64,000 nt of DNA from Taibaiella sp. (GCA_016786705.1 JAEUVV010000013.1:1-64000); one strand, 5' to 3'. Counted from the stretch's first letter, positions 35,016 through 44,441 are shown. The notes: generated by a model from the sequence alone, not told the origin. Numbers and translations are program-made.

Positions 35016-35885
35016 ATGTGTATAAAAGCAGCGGTTTTACCTGCTTTTACACTGGATGGTTTTGATACAAAAAATATTGGCATGATGGTAGCGCCTATAG
35101 GGCGTACTGCAGGAGCATTGAGTGAGCTTGAAGGGGCACACCGGCAGCTGTATTATAGCATCATATTATGCAGCAGTGGTACCATCAATGTATCTGTAGA
35201 CAAACTGCAGCTGGCGCTCGACGCCAATAATGCCCTATGTATCGGTTCCGGCAGTGTAAGCAGTATGAGCTTGTCCGCGCAAGCTACCGGTTGGATCATA
35301 CAGTTCTCCACCGATTTTATTTTATTACCTTTTGCTGAAAAATTCGGCCAGGCCTATAGTTGCTTTGCACAAAACAGCTATTGCCTGCATACTTTAAATA
35401 AACAAGAGGCGGTCAACTGGCAATTTTACTTACACCAGATGCAACGCGAGTACCAGGACAATGGGCATAAGGGCATTAATGTGCTCCGCTCCTATCTTAA
35501 TATCTTGCTGGAAATGATCAACCGGGATGTTACAGCAACAAAAACAACCCGGAAGATCACGGAAAAAGACCGGAAACTTGGCGCCTTTGAGCAATTGGTA
35601 GAAGAGAAATTTTCGAGCCAGAAGCTCCCTTCTCAATATGCAGCGGAGCTATTTATCAGCGTCAATTACCTGAACCGTATTTGCCAGGAAACCAGGGGCA
35701 TCAGCTCGGGTGAGCTCATCCGGCGCAGGATCGCTTTAGAGGCCGAACGTTTATTAAACCATACCGGCAAAACCGTTTCAGAGATCGCGCATGAACTGGG
35801 CTTTGAGCGCTTGTCCTATTTTGTGACTTTTTTCAAAAAACACACCGGTTTAAGTCCCGAACAGTATCGCAAACAAAACCCTTAA
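35016..35885 (+). CDS. AraC-family transcriptional regulator
   Basis: 289 residues. The N-terminal 190 residues form a sensing domain of unknown ligand. The C-terminal 100 residues are a double helix-turn-helix: QYAAELFISVNYLNRICQETRGISSGELIRRRI (first HTH) and HTGKTVSEIAHELGFERLSYFVTFFKKHTGLSPEQYRKQ (second, with the standard GF...F.R/KK.G.SP.QYR ending). It is in the same direction and spacing as its neighbours (small Cys protein 32 nt before, 75-residue protein 51 nt after), so it may control this locus. Confidence 0.93.
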   Translation: MCIKAAVLPAFTLDGFDTKNIGMMVAPIGRTAGALSELEGAHRQLYYSIILCSSGTINVSVDKLQLALDANNALCIGSGSVSSMSLSAQATGWIIQFSTDFILLPFAEKFGQAYSCFAQNSYCLHTLNKQEAVNWQFYLHQMQREYQDNGHKGINVLRSYLNILLEMINRDVTATKTTRKITEKDRKLGAFEQLVEEKFSSQKLPSQYAAELFISVNYLNRICQETRGISSGELIRRRIALEAERLLNHTGKTVSEIAHELGFERLSYFVTFFKKHTGLSPEQYRKQNP

Positions 35886-35936
35886 CTCCGTTTTAAGTAA
35901 ACGAGTTTTAATTTTACCTGATTCAAAATATCCAAT

Positions 35937-36164
35937 ATGCAATCCGTACGCAAAGACTATTTACTCGTTTTATCCGCTACCGCCCTTGCCACTGTCATAG
36001 CGCTGATCTTATTAAACGCCGGCAGCATTCTTAATAATGGATTGATCTGGCAGGCCTCTTTATTTGCCGCCGGGACTTTTGTCTTGTTTTCGATCGTGAA
36101 GATGTATCAGTTAAGCCAAAAGGTGAGCGAACAATTGAAGCTGAAAAGAGCCGGCAACAAATAG
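35937..36164 (+). CDS. Small two-helix membrane protein
   Basis: 75 residues with two hydrophobic segments (about 9-28 and 34-53), and a basic Lys/Gln-rich tail. No family recognised; in this position it might be a regulator or small subunit of an envelope complex. The start is the only ATG with a spacing of 51 nt from the AraC gene. Confidence 0.55.
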   Translation: MQSVRKDYLLVLSATALATVIALILLNAGSILNNGLIWQASLFAAGTFVLFSIVKMYQLSQKVSEQLKLKRAGNK

Positions 36165-36247
36165 TTTGTTTATCTTTATATTTTACTAAAATAAGCCTCG
36201 GCACCTGCTAAGGCTTATAGTGCTTTTTATCATTTTAATATTTTCAC

Positions 36248-37018
36248 ATGAGTGGCAGTTATATATTAAGACTAATATCACTTCTATTTTTATTGGTACT
36301 AGGCCGGTTGCCATCTGCAATAGCCCAACAGGCAGGCGGGCATATAGACCCGGTTTGTAAAATGAACGTAAGCGACGATAAGTTTACCTACACTCACGAG
36401 GGCAAAGCTTACTACTTCTGCGCTCAAAATTGTAAACAATCTTTTGCAGCAACACCGGCAACTTATTTATCCGGGCAGTCTGCTACCGCTTGCTTGCCGG
36501 CTATGCCCGATTATGCCGATAGTGTCAATAAAGGCATTATCCAGCAGGACAATCTCAAAGGCAGTCCAAGAAGAAGCGTTTGCCAATCATTTGGTGATGA
36601 TTATATGAAAGTAGACTATGGCGCGCCCGGTGTAAAAGAACGGGTGATCTGGGGCGGCCTGGTAGCTTATGATAAAGTGTGGGCCGGTGGCGCGCATAAC
36701 GCAACAAAGCTCACCTTAATGGGCAATGCCCTATTGGGCAAACAGGAACTACTAGGAGGAGAATATGCTTTATTCTTTATTCCCGGCAAAGACAGCTGGA
36801 CCGTTATCATCAATGAAAACTTCAACCAGCATTTAGCCGATGACTACGATGAAAAAAAAGACGTATTACGCATCAAGGTAAAACCTAAGAAAGTAAAACA
36901 AGCCGTCCAAAGACTGACCTACGATATCACTTTAAATCCGAAGAACAGCCGGGAAGGCACCCTTAGTCTTCGCTGGGAGCAATTATCGATCGAGATCCCT
37001 TTTAAAATGATGGATTAG
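36248..37018 (+). CDS. YHS domain protein fused to DUF2911
   Basis: 256 residues. Signal peptide (1-26, AIAQ). Residues 34-75 are a YHS domain: DPVCKMNV (Cys37), YYFCAQNCKQSF (Cys58, Cys62) and FAATPATYL. YHS domains occur in copper ATPases and other copper/zinc proteins, where these cysteines bind metal. The remainder (105-256) is DUF2911: RRSVCQSFGDDYMKVDYGAPGVKERVIWGGLV and YALFFIPGKDSWTVIINENFNQHL, then a Lys-rich beta pattern. Both are exported. The fusion suggests a metal-linked periplasmic role. It converges with the barrel gene with a 7-nt gap. Confidence 0.82.
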   Translation: MSGSYILRLISLLFLLVLGRLPSAIAQQAGGHIDPVCKMNVSDDKFTYTHEGKAYYFCAQNCKQSFAATPATYLSGQSATACLPAMPDYADSVNKGIIQQDNLKGSPRRSVCQSFGDDYMKVDYGAPGVKERVIWGGLVAYDKVWAGGAHNATKLTLMGNALLGKQELLGGEYALFFIPGKDSWTVIINENFNQHLADDYDEKKDVLRIKVKPKKVKQAVQRLTYDITLNPKNSREGTLSLRWEQLSIEIPFKMMD

Positions 37019-37025
37019 TCGTTCT

Positions 37026-37958
37026 TTAAAACATAAAGGAAACGTGCAGCATGGCCCGGTTGCCTGCTTTGACGGCACCTTCGCCCAGGTTCTGATTCAC
37101 TACAGCTTGCCAGTTACCACCAATAGAAACTTTTTCAAAACTCATTTCTGCACCCGCTGTCGCGAACATTAGCCGGCCCCCTGTGGCCCGTACCGCAGTA
37201 CTGCCATCGATATCTTTTCTTGAACTTTCAATATTAATCCCCAGATTCGGCGCGATCATAAATTTATTGTCAAACCGGAACTTATGATAAAGCTGCGCGC
37301 TGCCGCTGAACCGATTGCCGTAGTAGTAATCATATGGGTTAGTGGTATTGATTTTATAGCTAGCGGTAGCATTAAACCCGATATCCAGCAAGCGGATATC
37401 GTACATCCCTGTAAACAGGAAATCCCAGCTACCGGTGCCTAATTGAAATGAATTCGTTGTAGCACTAATGGTACTCTTATCTGCCGGGTTGTATTTCCCC
37501 GTAGGCGCTTTGACCCCTACACCTACCCAAAGGTCCTGGACCAGCAATCTGGCCTTATCGTGCTTACCTAACGTGGTTTTGCTTCGTAAAACCCGGTAAA
37601 ATCCCTGTACGGAAACATCAGAAAGACCGGTTTTGCGCTCCCTGGCGGTTTCGTTATCCTTTATATTTACAGCAAGCGGTACGGAGGCCATAATACGGTA
37701 GCGATCTTTAATCGTCCAGCCACCCCAAAGCTCGGTAGTATAGTATTGCTCATCTGTAGTCAGGTAAGTCCTTTCTCCATTTGGATTCAGGTGTGTGGTA
37801 AGGTTGCTGCTACGATACCTCAGCCCTAAGATCTTCGCATTAAATTCAGGCAGGATACCAATGTAGTAACTCCCGGCCCCACACCCGCAGATATCGCAGG
37901 CATTTGATGTCATCGTTGTTGCCGCCAGCAAAGCCGCAGCCAGTACCAATCGTTTCAT
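37026..37958 (-). CDS. Outer-membrane barrel with mature N-terminus CDICGCG
   Basis: 310 residues. The signal peptide is cleaved after SNA (A20), so the mature protein starts C21-D-I-C24-G-C26-G followed by AGSYYIGILPEFNAKILGLRYRSS. The rest has the alternating pattern of a transmembrane beta-barrel (YRIMASVPLAVNI, KTGLSDVSVQGFYRV, GVGVKAPTGKYNP, GSWDFLFTGMYDIR, NKFMIAPNLGINIES) and ends in a Phe, as expected for an outer-membrane protein. Proteins of this type are annotated as transporters in Bacteroidota. The three-cysteine N-terminus is a good metal-binding candidate. It is the last gene of an operon with the MauG/MbnH-like and MbnP-like genes, 11 nt after the former. Confidence 0.82.
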   Translation of the reverse strand: MKRLVLAAALLAATTMTSNACDICGCGAGSYYIGILPEFNAKILGLRYRSSNLTTHLNPNGERTYLTTDEQYYTTELWGGWTIKDRYRIMASVPLAVNIKDNETARERKTGLSDVSVQGFYRVLRSKTTLGKHDKARLLVQDLWVGVGVKAPTGKYNPADKSTISATTNSFQLGTGSWDFLFTGMYDIRLLDIGFNATASYKINTTNPYDYYYGNRFSGSAQLYHKFRFDNKFMIAPNLGINIESSRKDIDGSTAVRATGGRLMFATAGAEMSFEKVSIGGNWQAVVNQNLGEGAVKAGNRAMLHVSFMF

Positions 37959-37969
37959 AACCTAAAAAT

Positions 37970-39004
37970 CTATTCTGATAGTAATTTATTTTTCACAAAA
38001 TGCTCATCGTTCAGGGTATTCAGGAAAGCTTTCAGGTATACCCTTTCTTCACTACTGATAGCAATCCCATAACTACCATTCCCCTTATCCAGCGCCGGGT
38101 CGATATTTTGCACATACTGCATACCCGTGCTGTATTTATCCAGGACCGCGTCAAGCGTGTAAAACCGGCCATCGTGCATGTAAGGAGCTGAATACTTCAA
38201 ATTGCGCAGGCTGGGCACTTTAAATTTATACTTATCCGATTCGTTCAAGGTAATCTCGTAGCGGCCTGCATCACCGTTAAAGCTTACACCAATACCGTTA
38301 TTGCGGAAACTCAGGTCGGAAAACAAAGGTTCTCTATGGCAGGAAGCGCACTTTTGCTTAAAAAGCTCATAGCCCTGCATTTCTTCGGCTGTAAAGCTCG
38401 CCTCATTACGCATTACGCTATCATACCTGGACTGCGCACTGATGCAGAGCACCATAAACTGGGATAAGGCTTTAAGTACTCTTGCGCTGGTGATCGTTTC
38501 CGAGCCGAAAGCTTTAGCAAATAGTTTTGGGTACTCCGGATGGGCTTTTAATTTTTGTAGCACATTTTCCAGTGTTTCATCCATTTCTTCAAAGGTGGTG
38601 ATGGGTACGATCGGCTGCATATCCAGGTCAAATACCCCGCCATCATGGTTAAAGCTGGTATGCCAGGCCAGGTTCATGATCGGCGGCGCGTTTCTTTTAC
38701 CCAGGCGATCATCAATACCATGGCTCACATCATGACCATGATGGGTAAAGGCCGAGGCCTGGATATGACAGGAGCCACAACTAATGGTATTATTGCGGCT
38801 TAACCGGGGCTCATAAAAGAGTTTCTTGCCTAATTCAAATCCTTCTTTAGTCACCGGGTTCGTATCAAAGTGATAAGCCGGTACCGGGAAGTTTGACGGC
38901 TTTTGAAACCCGGCAAACTCAGCTACTTTATCAATAATTTCTTTCTTACAGGATGCCAGTACCAATACCCCGACAAGCAGAAGAATCACTTTAACCTTTC
39001 TCAT
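37970..39004 (-). CDS. Di-heme cytochrome c peroxidase, MbnH/MauG-like lipoprotein
   Basis: 344 residues. Lipobox LASC with Cys19 followed by KKEII. Two heme sites: C76GSCH80 and C209ASCH213. Other motifs: LGKKLFYEPRLSRNN before the first heme, NLAWHTSFNHDGGVFDLDMQP with His119 in the position of an axial ligand or the key residue, and APYMHDGRFYTLDAVLDKYS after the second heme. MbnH is a MauG-type enzyme that oxidises a tryptophan of its partner MbnP to kynurenine; the next gene upstream is an MbnP homolog, so this is a probable MbnH. This placement is inference from the pairing. It is 21 nt downstream of the MbnP-like gene and 11 nt upstream of the barrel gene. Confidence 0.88.
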   Translation of the reverse strand: MRKVKVILLLVGVLVLASCKKEIIDKVAEFAGFQKPSNFPVPAYHFDTNPVTKEGFELGKKLFYEPRLSRNNTISCGSCHIQASAFTHHGHDVSHGIDDRLGKRNAPPIMNLAWHTSFNHDGGVFDLDMQPIVPITTFEEMDETLENVLQKLKAHPEYPKLFAKAFGSETITSARVLKALSQFMVLCISAQSRYDSVMRNEASFTAEEMQGYELFKQKCASCHREPLFSDLSFRNNGIGVSFNGDAGRYEITLNESDKYKFKVPSLRNLKYSAPYMHDGRFYTLDAVLDKYSTGMQYVQNIDPALDKGNGSYGIAISSEERVYLKAFLNTLNDEHFVKNKLLSE

Positions 39005-39025
39005 AATACATGATTTATGAGCTGG

Positions 39026-39835
39026 TTAATTTTCTGTATGATCGTGGCTAAACATGGTAGCATAGTTCGCCGCGATAGTTGCACTGAACTCGCTGAACAT
39101 TACCGTTGGGTTAGCCGCGATACTTAATGTAGTCGGGCCATTCATCACTTTAGCGATATCTACCATCAGGTGGATATTACTTTTTCTCTCCTTGCGCACT
39201 TTGGCAACCCCGGCCTGGCTCAGGTCAATACTGATCTCTTTAATATTGTTGATGGTAGGAGCACTATAACCGCCAAAACCGCCTATATGGTAGCGAAATT
39301 TATGCTGGCCGCTGCCATCAACAGGTGCCGCGGCTGACAAACCTTCCATTTTAAAGAAGATATAGCCACTATTCCAGCCCCAATACATACCCTCATCCAT
39401 CCCGCTCGCAGGGTCCAGCACGCCAGTACGCCTGTCTACATCCATCGTGCTTCTCAAACTGTCTACGCCTAAAGTAAACACGAGTCGACTGTAATCCCCT
39501 TCAGGCACATGGACCAAAGCGCTACCGGAAGCGACATCTCCTTCTTTGATCAGGAAATAGCTGCTGTCCTGTGGCACTACATATTCCGTACCATCAGCTT
39601 TGTACACTTTTATATTGCTAACATAATATTGGAGTAAGCTGATAGAATAATCTTCTCCGGCGGCATTGGTATAAGTTGTGCTATTCAGGTAAAGATTAGT
39701 ACCGCCAACTATGTTATCAAATTCAATGGAAAGCGGGGCCAGGTCATCCTGGTTAAACTCCGGCTCCTTTCCTTCCTTTTTACAGGAAGCAAAAAACATC
39801 GGGCCGGCTATAGCTGCAATCAAAAATTTTCTCAT
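39026..39835 (-). CDS. MbnP-family lipoprotein (copper-binding candidate)
   Basis: 269 residues. Lipobox FASC, Cys18 then KKEG. The core SIEFDNIVGGTNLYLNSTTYTNAAGEDYSISLLQYYVSNI and the later SGMDEGMYWGWNSGYIFFKMEG (Trp152 and Trp154, Gly145 region), then HKFRYHIGGFGG, match the MbnP family. In methanotrophs MbnP binds Cu(I) and a tryptophan of it is converted to kynurenine by MbnH. The Trp pair here is a candidate substrate. The C-terminus ends FSHDHTEN with two His. It heads the operon MbnP-MbnH-barrel under a TAGCTTTG -7 box. No methanobactin peptide or synthase gene is seen. Confidence 0.85.
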   Translation of the reverse strand: MRKFLIAAIAGPMFFASCKKEGKEPEFNQDDLAPLSIEFDNIVGGTNLYLNSTTYTNAAGEDYSISLLQYYVSNIKVYKADGTEYVVPQDSSYFLIKEGDVASGSALVHVPEGDYSRLVFTLGVDSLRSTMDVDRRTGVLDPASGMDEGMYWGWNSGYIFFKMEGLSAAAPVDGSGQHKFRYHIGGFGGYSAPTINNIKEISIDLSQAGVAKVRKERKSNIHLMVDIAKVMNGPTTLSIAANPTVMFSEFSATIAANYATMFSHDHTEN

Positions 39836-39854
39836 TTCTTCTAAATTTTGAAAG

Positions 39855-39862
39855 CAAAGCTA
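39855..39862 (-). promoter_or_regulatory. -7 element for the MbnP-MbnH operon
   Basis: Read on the minus strand: TAGCTTTG, fitting TAnnTTTG, 19 nt before the ATG at 39835. Confidence 0.5.
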
Positions 39863-40090
39863 GAGCGCTTTGAGTCAGCTTGTATACTTAGGAGTGAATA
39901 TTGAAACAATCGGATTGAAAAACTAAACTTTCCCGTAATCTTTTGCACAAACCGGTAAAAATCAATAGACAATAAATACCAGACGTTCATTTTCCATTAT
40001 CTCCCCCTAAAAGCGGGATTTTTATTTAAAAGCTTTTATAAGCCGCAAATCGGTTGTAAATTGCGCAGAATATTTTAACTTTTTAATATA

Positions 40091-42223
40091 ATGAAAAAAC
40101 TTTTACTAAGCATTGCTGCGGCGGCTTTGTTTTGCGCTCCTTCCCGGGCTGATGAAGGCATGTGGATTCCAATGCTCATCGGGAAGAACATTGATGATAT
40201 GAAAGCCAAAGGTTTTCGTTTAAGTGCCGAAGACGTATATAGTGTTAATAATGCCAGTCTGAAAGACGCGATCGTTCACTTTGGCGGTGGCTGTACCGGG
40301 GAAATGATCTCCGCGAATGGCTTGCTGATCACCAACCACCACTGTGGTTATGGTAACATTGCGGATGTAAGCACCGTAGAAAAAAACTACCTGGAAGATG
40401 GCTTCTGGGCCAAGTCGCTTGAGCAGGAAATCCCGGCACCGGGCCTGACCGTAAAATTCCTGGTAAACATGGAAGACGTTACGGAAAAAGTGATCGCCGC
40501 TCAAAAGAAAAAGAAAAAAACCGATAAGATCTTACAGGAGTTGATTGAAGACGCCAACAAAGGCGGTCAGTATGCATCGCAGATCTCTACTTATTTTGGT
40601 GGCAATCAATATATCTTACTGACTTACGAGGTATTCACCGATGTACGCCTGGTAGGTACGCCGCCAAAATCTTTAGGTAAATATGGTGGTGATACCGACA
40701 ACTGGATGTGGCCGCGCCATACTGCCGATTTCTCTATGTTCCGCGTGTATGCCAATAAAGACAACAAACCTGCGAAATTTTCAAAGGCTAACGTTCCTTA
40801 CAAACCTAAAAAATTCTTACCGGTAAATATTCAAGGCGTAGAAAACCAGGATTACGCTATGATCATGGGTTACCCTGGCCGTACCAACCGTTATGAGACC
40901 TCTTATGGCGTGGATATGGCGATCAACGAAGTGAATCCTGCTATCGTTAACCTGAGAGATGCGCGGCTTGCTATCATGCGTAAATACATGCGCCAGGATA
41001 AAGCCGTAAACCTGAAACTGGCTTCCAACTATGCAAGTATCGCCAACTACTGGAAGTACTTTATCGGCCAGACCGAGCAGTTAAAACGCCTGAATGTAGT
41101 CAGCGATAAGCAAAAGCAGGAGGAAGCATTCACCGCATGGGCACAAAAAAGCCAACCTGCCGCTAAAAACATCGTAAGCGAATTTGCTAAAACATATGCT
41201 GCTTACCGTCCCTATGCAAAGCAAAATATTTATTTAAGCGAAGGTATCGCGGCCCCTGTAGTTACTAAACTGGCGGCACGAGCTGTAACTATTAAGAAAG
41301 CTTTGCAAGAAGGCAAAAAGGATGAAGCTACTAAAGCAGTTCAGGGATTCAAAGCCCTGAAAACTTCTTTGATGGAAAACTATGTAGCCCCCGTTGATGA
41401 AGAGATCCTGGCCAAAACAATGGAAATGTATTACAATGACATTCCATCGGCACAACAGCCACCGATTTACAATGCGGTTATTTTCAAAAAATTCCCGAAC
41501 GATAAATCCGGTAGCGCTTTTGCACAATATGCCAGCTACATGGTTAAAAATACCTTCTTACTGGATGATGCTAAATTCAGCCAGTTTGTCAATGCGCCAA
41601 ATTTAGATGTACTGAACAATGATCCTTTGGTACAATATATGGAAGCTTTCATGGACAACCAGGATACTAAATTCAAAGAAAAAACAGAAGAGTACAATAA
41701 GTCGAAAACAATTCTGGCTAAGGATTACATCGCCGGCTTAATGCAAATGAACCCGGACAAAAACTGGTACCCTGACGCGAACTCTACCATGCGTGTAACC
41801 TATGGTAATGTAGCCGGCTATGAGCCACAGGATGCGGTAAAATATGACTATTACACCACAATGGAAGGTCTGCTGGCTAAATACAAGCCAAACGATTATG
41901 AATTTGACCTGCCAAAAGACTTCTTAACATTAGCACACAAAGGAGACTATGGTCAATACGCCAATGCTGATGGTAAATTAGTCACTTGTTTCATTACGAA
42001 CAATGACATTACCGGTGGTAACAGCGGTAGCCCGATCATCAGTGCTAACGGAGAACTATTAGGCTTAGCCTTTGATGGTAACTGGGAAGCCATGAGCGGC
42101 GATATCGCTTTCGATAAGCAATACAAAAGAACGATCGCGGTTGATATCCGCTTCGTGATGTGGATCATCGACAAATTAGGTGGTGCACAAAACCTCATCG
42201 ACGAAATGCAGGTAGTTAAGTAA
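40091..42223 (+). CDS. S46-family dipeptidyl-peptidase, DPP7-type
   Basis: 710 residues with signal peptide (1-20, SRA). The chymotrypsin-fold signature is present: ISANGLLITNHHCGYG (catalytic His83 or His84), and ITGGNSGSPIISANGELLGLAFDGNWEAMSGD with the nucleophile Ser645. After it, FDGN has Gly at the position that is Gly in DPP7 and Arg in the acidic-specific DPP11, so preference for bulky hydrophobic P1 residues is predicted. It removes dipeptides from peptide N-termini in the periplasm. A terminator and then a S9 DPP follow, so the two could act in sequence on peptide import. Length equals the family's 710-720. Confidence 0.93.
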   Translation: MKKLLLSIAAAALFCAPSRADEGMWIPMLIGKNIDDMKAKGFRLSAEDVYSVNNASLKDAIVHFGGGCTGEMISANGLLITNHHCGYGNIADVSTVEKNYLEDGFWAKSLEQEIPAPGLTVKFLVNMEDVTEKVIAAQKKKKKTDKILQELIEDANKGGQYASQISTYFGGNQYILLTYEVFTDVRLVGTPPKSLGKYGGDTDNWMWPRHTADFSMFRVYANKDNKPAKFSKANVPYKPKKFLPVNIQGVENQDYAMIMGYPGRTNRYETSYGVDMAINEVNPAIVNLRDARLAIMRKYMRQDKAVNLKLASNYASIANYWKYFIGQTEQLKRLNVVSDKQKQEEAFTAWAQKSQPAAKNIVSEFAKTYAAYRPYAKQNIYLSEGIAAPVVTKLAARAVTIKKALQEGKKDEATKAVQGFKALKTSLMENYVAPVDEEILAKTMEMYYNDIPSAQQPPIYNAVIFKKFPNDKSGSAFAQYASYMVKNTFLLDDAKFSQFVNAPNLDVLNNDPLVQYMEAFMDNQDTKFKEKTEEYNKSKTILAKDYIAGLMQMNPDKNWYPDANSTMRVTYGNVAGYEPQDAVKYDYYTTMEGLLAKYKPNDYEFDLPKDFLTLAHKGDYGQYANADGKLVTCFITNNDITGGNSGSPIISANGELLGLAFDGNWEAMSGDIAFDKQYKRTIAVDIRFVMWIIDKLGGAQNLIDEMQVVK

Positions 42224-42238
42224 TCAGATTATATCCAG

Positions 42239-42280
42239 GAGGCTGTCTCACCATTTACAGATTGAGGCAGCCTCTTTTTT
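42239..42280 (+). terminator. Terminator after the S46 peptidase
   Basis: 12-bp stem with one G-T wobble (42239-42250 with 42263-42274), 12-nt loop, six T. Confidence 0.85.
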
Positions 42281-42302
42281 ATTCTTAAAAAAGTACAATA
42301 AC

Positions 42303-44441
42303 ATGAAAAGAATAATCCTTTCGGGCTTGGTTTTATTGCTGGCAGGCAATACGCAGGCCCAAAACAAAAAATTCACCATGCAGGACGCAGTACTGGGATT
42401 GCGCACCAATCTTGCCATTGAAGGCCTGGGTGCACCAGTATGGATGAACAAGCAGCATACGCTTGTTTACCAGCAAAAAAATGTGCTGTATAAGATCTCG
42501 GCACCAAAGTTTGAAAAAGAAACCTGGATCAGCCTCCCGGGACTGAACCAGCAAATGTTTGGCAAAGACAGCTTAAAAGCCCTGCCGGCCATCAACTGGA
42601 ACAACAGCAAGCCTTACTTTACCGTTCAAAATGACCTGTATTTTATCGAATCTACAAACGATAAAGGTTTCACTACCGCAACTCCGGTATCTTTTGAAAA
42701 AGGCGCTGCAAATATTACAGTTAAAGATAAACTGGTAGCTTACACCATAGACAATAATCTTTACGCGATAGATGAGCAGGGTAACAAACACCAGGTCACC
42801 AAAGACCGTAAAGAAAACCATATCATTAATGGGCAGAGCGTACACCGCAATGAATTCGGGATCAATGGCGGTATCTTTTTATCACCGGACAAAAACAAGG
42901 TCGCTTTCTACCGAATGGATGAAAGCATGGTAGCCGATTACCCGGTGATAGACTGGAACCCTGTAGCCGCTCAAAACGATGACATCAAATACCCTATGGC
43001 AGGCCGCAAGTCCCACGAGGTAACCCTTGGTGTTTATGACCTGAAAACCAATAAAAAGATATTCCTTCAGACCGGCACACCTGCTGATCAATACCTGACC
43101 TGTGTAACCTGGAGCCCGGATGCGAAGCATATCTACATTGCTGTATTAAACCGCGACCAGAATCATATGAAGTTAAACCAATATGATGCAGTAAGCGGCG
43201 CTTTTATCAAAACATTATTTGAAGAGAAAAGCGACAAATATGTAGAACCGCAACACGAGCTGGTATTCTTACCCAACTCAAACAATGAGTTCATCTGGCA
43301 TAGCGAAAGAAGCGGTTTCCAGCACCTTTACCTGTATAATACTAGCGGCAAACTGGTTAAGCAATTAACTTCAGGTCCGTGGCTTGTGAACGCTATAGAA
43401 GGGATTAATGCATCCGCTAACGAACTCATCATTTCAGCTTCTAAAGAAAGTGCTAAAGAGAAACACCTGTACACCGTAAACTATAAGAGCGGCAGCCTGA
43501 AACGTATTGATGCAGCAGCAGGCGTACACAACGCGGCGATCAGCGATGACGGTAAGTACATCCTGGATGTATACAGCAATGCCACCACACCAAGAGTGGT
43601 AAATATGATCAACAACAAGGGTAACCTTGTCAAGCAAATCCTCAAAGCGGAAGACCCGTTAAAAGAGTACCAGAGAGCAAGAGTTGAGGAAGTAACCTTA
43701 GCTGCAGAAGATGGTACGCCACTTTTTGGCAAGCTGATCTACCCGACCGATTTCGACCCGAATAAAAAATACCCTGTGATCTATTATTTATATAATGGCC
43801 CGCATGTACAATTAGTGCAAAACACGTACCCTGCCAGCGGTAATCTATGGTATGAATTACTGGCCCAGAAAGGCTATGCGGTTTTCACACTTGACGGAAG
43901 AGGCAGCAGTAACAGGGGCGCGGCCTTCGAACAGGCTATTTTTCGCCAGTTAGGCACCCTGGAGATCAACGATCATCTTAAAGGTGTGGCTTACTTAAAA
44001 TCACTGCCTTTCATCGATGGTAGCCGTATGGGCGTGCATGGCTGGAGCTATGGCGGCTTTATGACTACTTCTTTAATGTTGCGCCAGCCGGATGTGTTTA
44101 AAGTGGGCGTTGCCGGTGGACCGGTGATCGACTGGAGTATGTACGAAATCATGTATACGGAGCGCTATATGGACAGCCCGCAGGATAATCCAAAAGGCTA
44201 TGCCGACAACAATTTACTGACCAAAACAAAAAACCTGAAAGGTAAATTGCTGATGATACACGGCGCTCAGGATGATGTAGTTGTATGGCAACATTCTATG
44301 AAATTTGTGAAATCATGTGTGGACAATGGCGTACAACTGGATTATTTCGTCTACCCGGGGCATGCACATAATGTAGTGGGTAAAGACAGGGTGCATTTAA
44401 TGCAAAAGATTACTGATTATTTTGATCTGTATCTGAAATAA
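42303..44441 (+). CDS. S9-family dipeptidyl-peptidase IV-like protein
   Basis: 712 residues, signal peptide (ends NTQAQ). An eight-bladed propeller spans about residues 40-460, with the FYRMDESMVADYPVIDW segment (the double-Glu motif region that fixes the free N-terminus). The alpha/beta-hydrolase domain has Ser582 (GWSYGGF), Asp657/658 (GAQDDVV) and His689 (PGHAHNVVG). It would cleave Xaa-Pro dipeptides from peptide N-termini. Placed right after the S46 peptidase on the same strand, separated by a terminator. A paired system like that of P. gingivalis for feeding on peptides is plausible. Confidence 0.92.
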   Translation: MKRIILSGLVLLLAGNTQAQNKKFTMQDAVLGLRTNLAIEGLGAPVWMNKQHTLVYQQKNVLYKISAPKFEKETWISLPGLNQQMFGKDSLKALPAINWNNSKPYFTVQNDLYFIESTNDKGFTTATPVSFEKGAANITVKDKLVAYTIDNNLYAIDEQGNKHQVTKDRKENHIINGQSVHRNEFGINGGIFLSPDKNKVAFYRMDESMVADYPVIDWNPVAAQNDDIKYPMAGRKSHEVTLGVYDLKTNKKIFLQTGTPADQYLTCVTWSPDAKHIYIAVLNRDQNHMKLNQYDAVSGAFIKTLFEEKSDKYVEPQHELVFLPNSNNEFIWHSERSGFQHLYLYNTSGKLVKQLTSGPWLVNAIEGINASANELIISASKESAKEKHLYTVNYKSGSLKRIDAAAGVHNAAISDDGKYILDVYSNATTPRVVNMINNKGNLVKQILKAEDPLKEYQRARVEEVTLAAEDGTPLFGKLIYPTDFDPNKKYPVIYYLYNGPHVQLVQNTYPASGNLWYELLAQKGYAVFTLDGRGSSNRGAAFEQAIFRQLGTLEINDHLKGVAYLKSLPFIDGSRMGVHGWSYGGFMTTSLMLRQPDVFKVGVAGGPVIDWSMYEIMYTERYMDSPQDNPKGYADNNLLTKTKNLKGKLLMIHGAQDDVVVWQHSMKFVKSCVDNGVQLDYFVYPGHAHNVVGKDRVHLMQKITDYFDLYLK

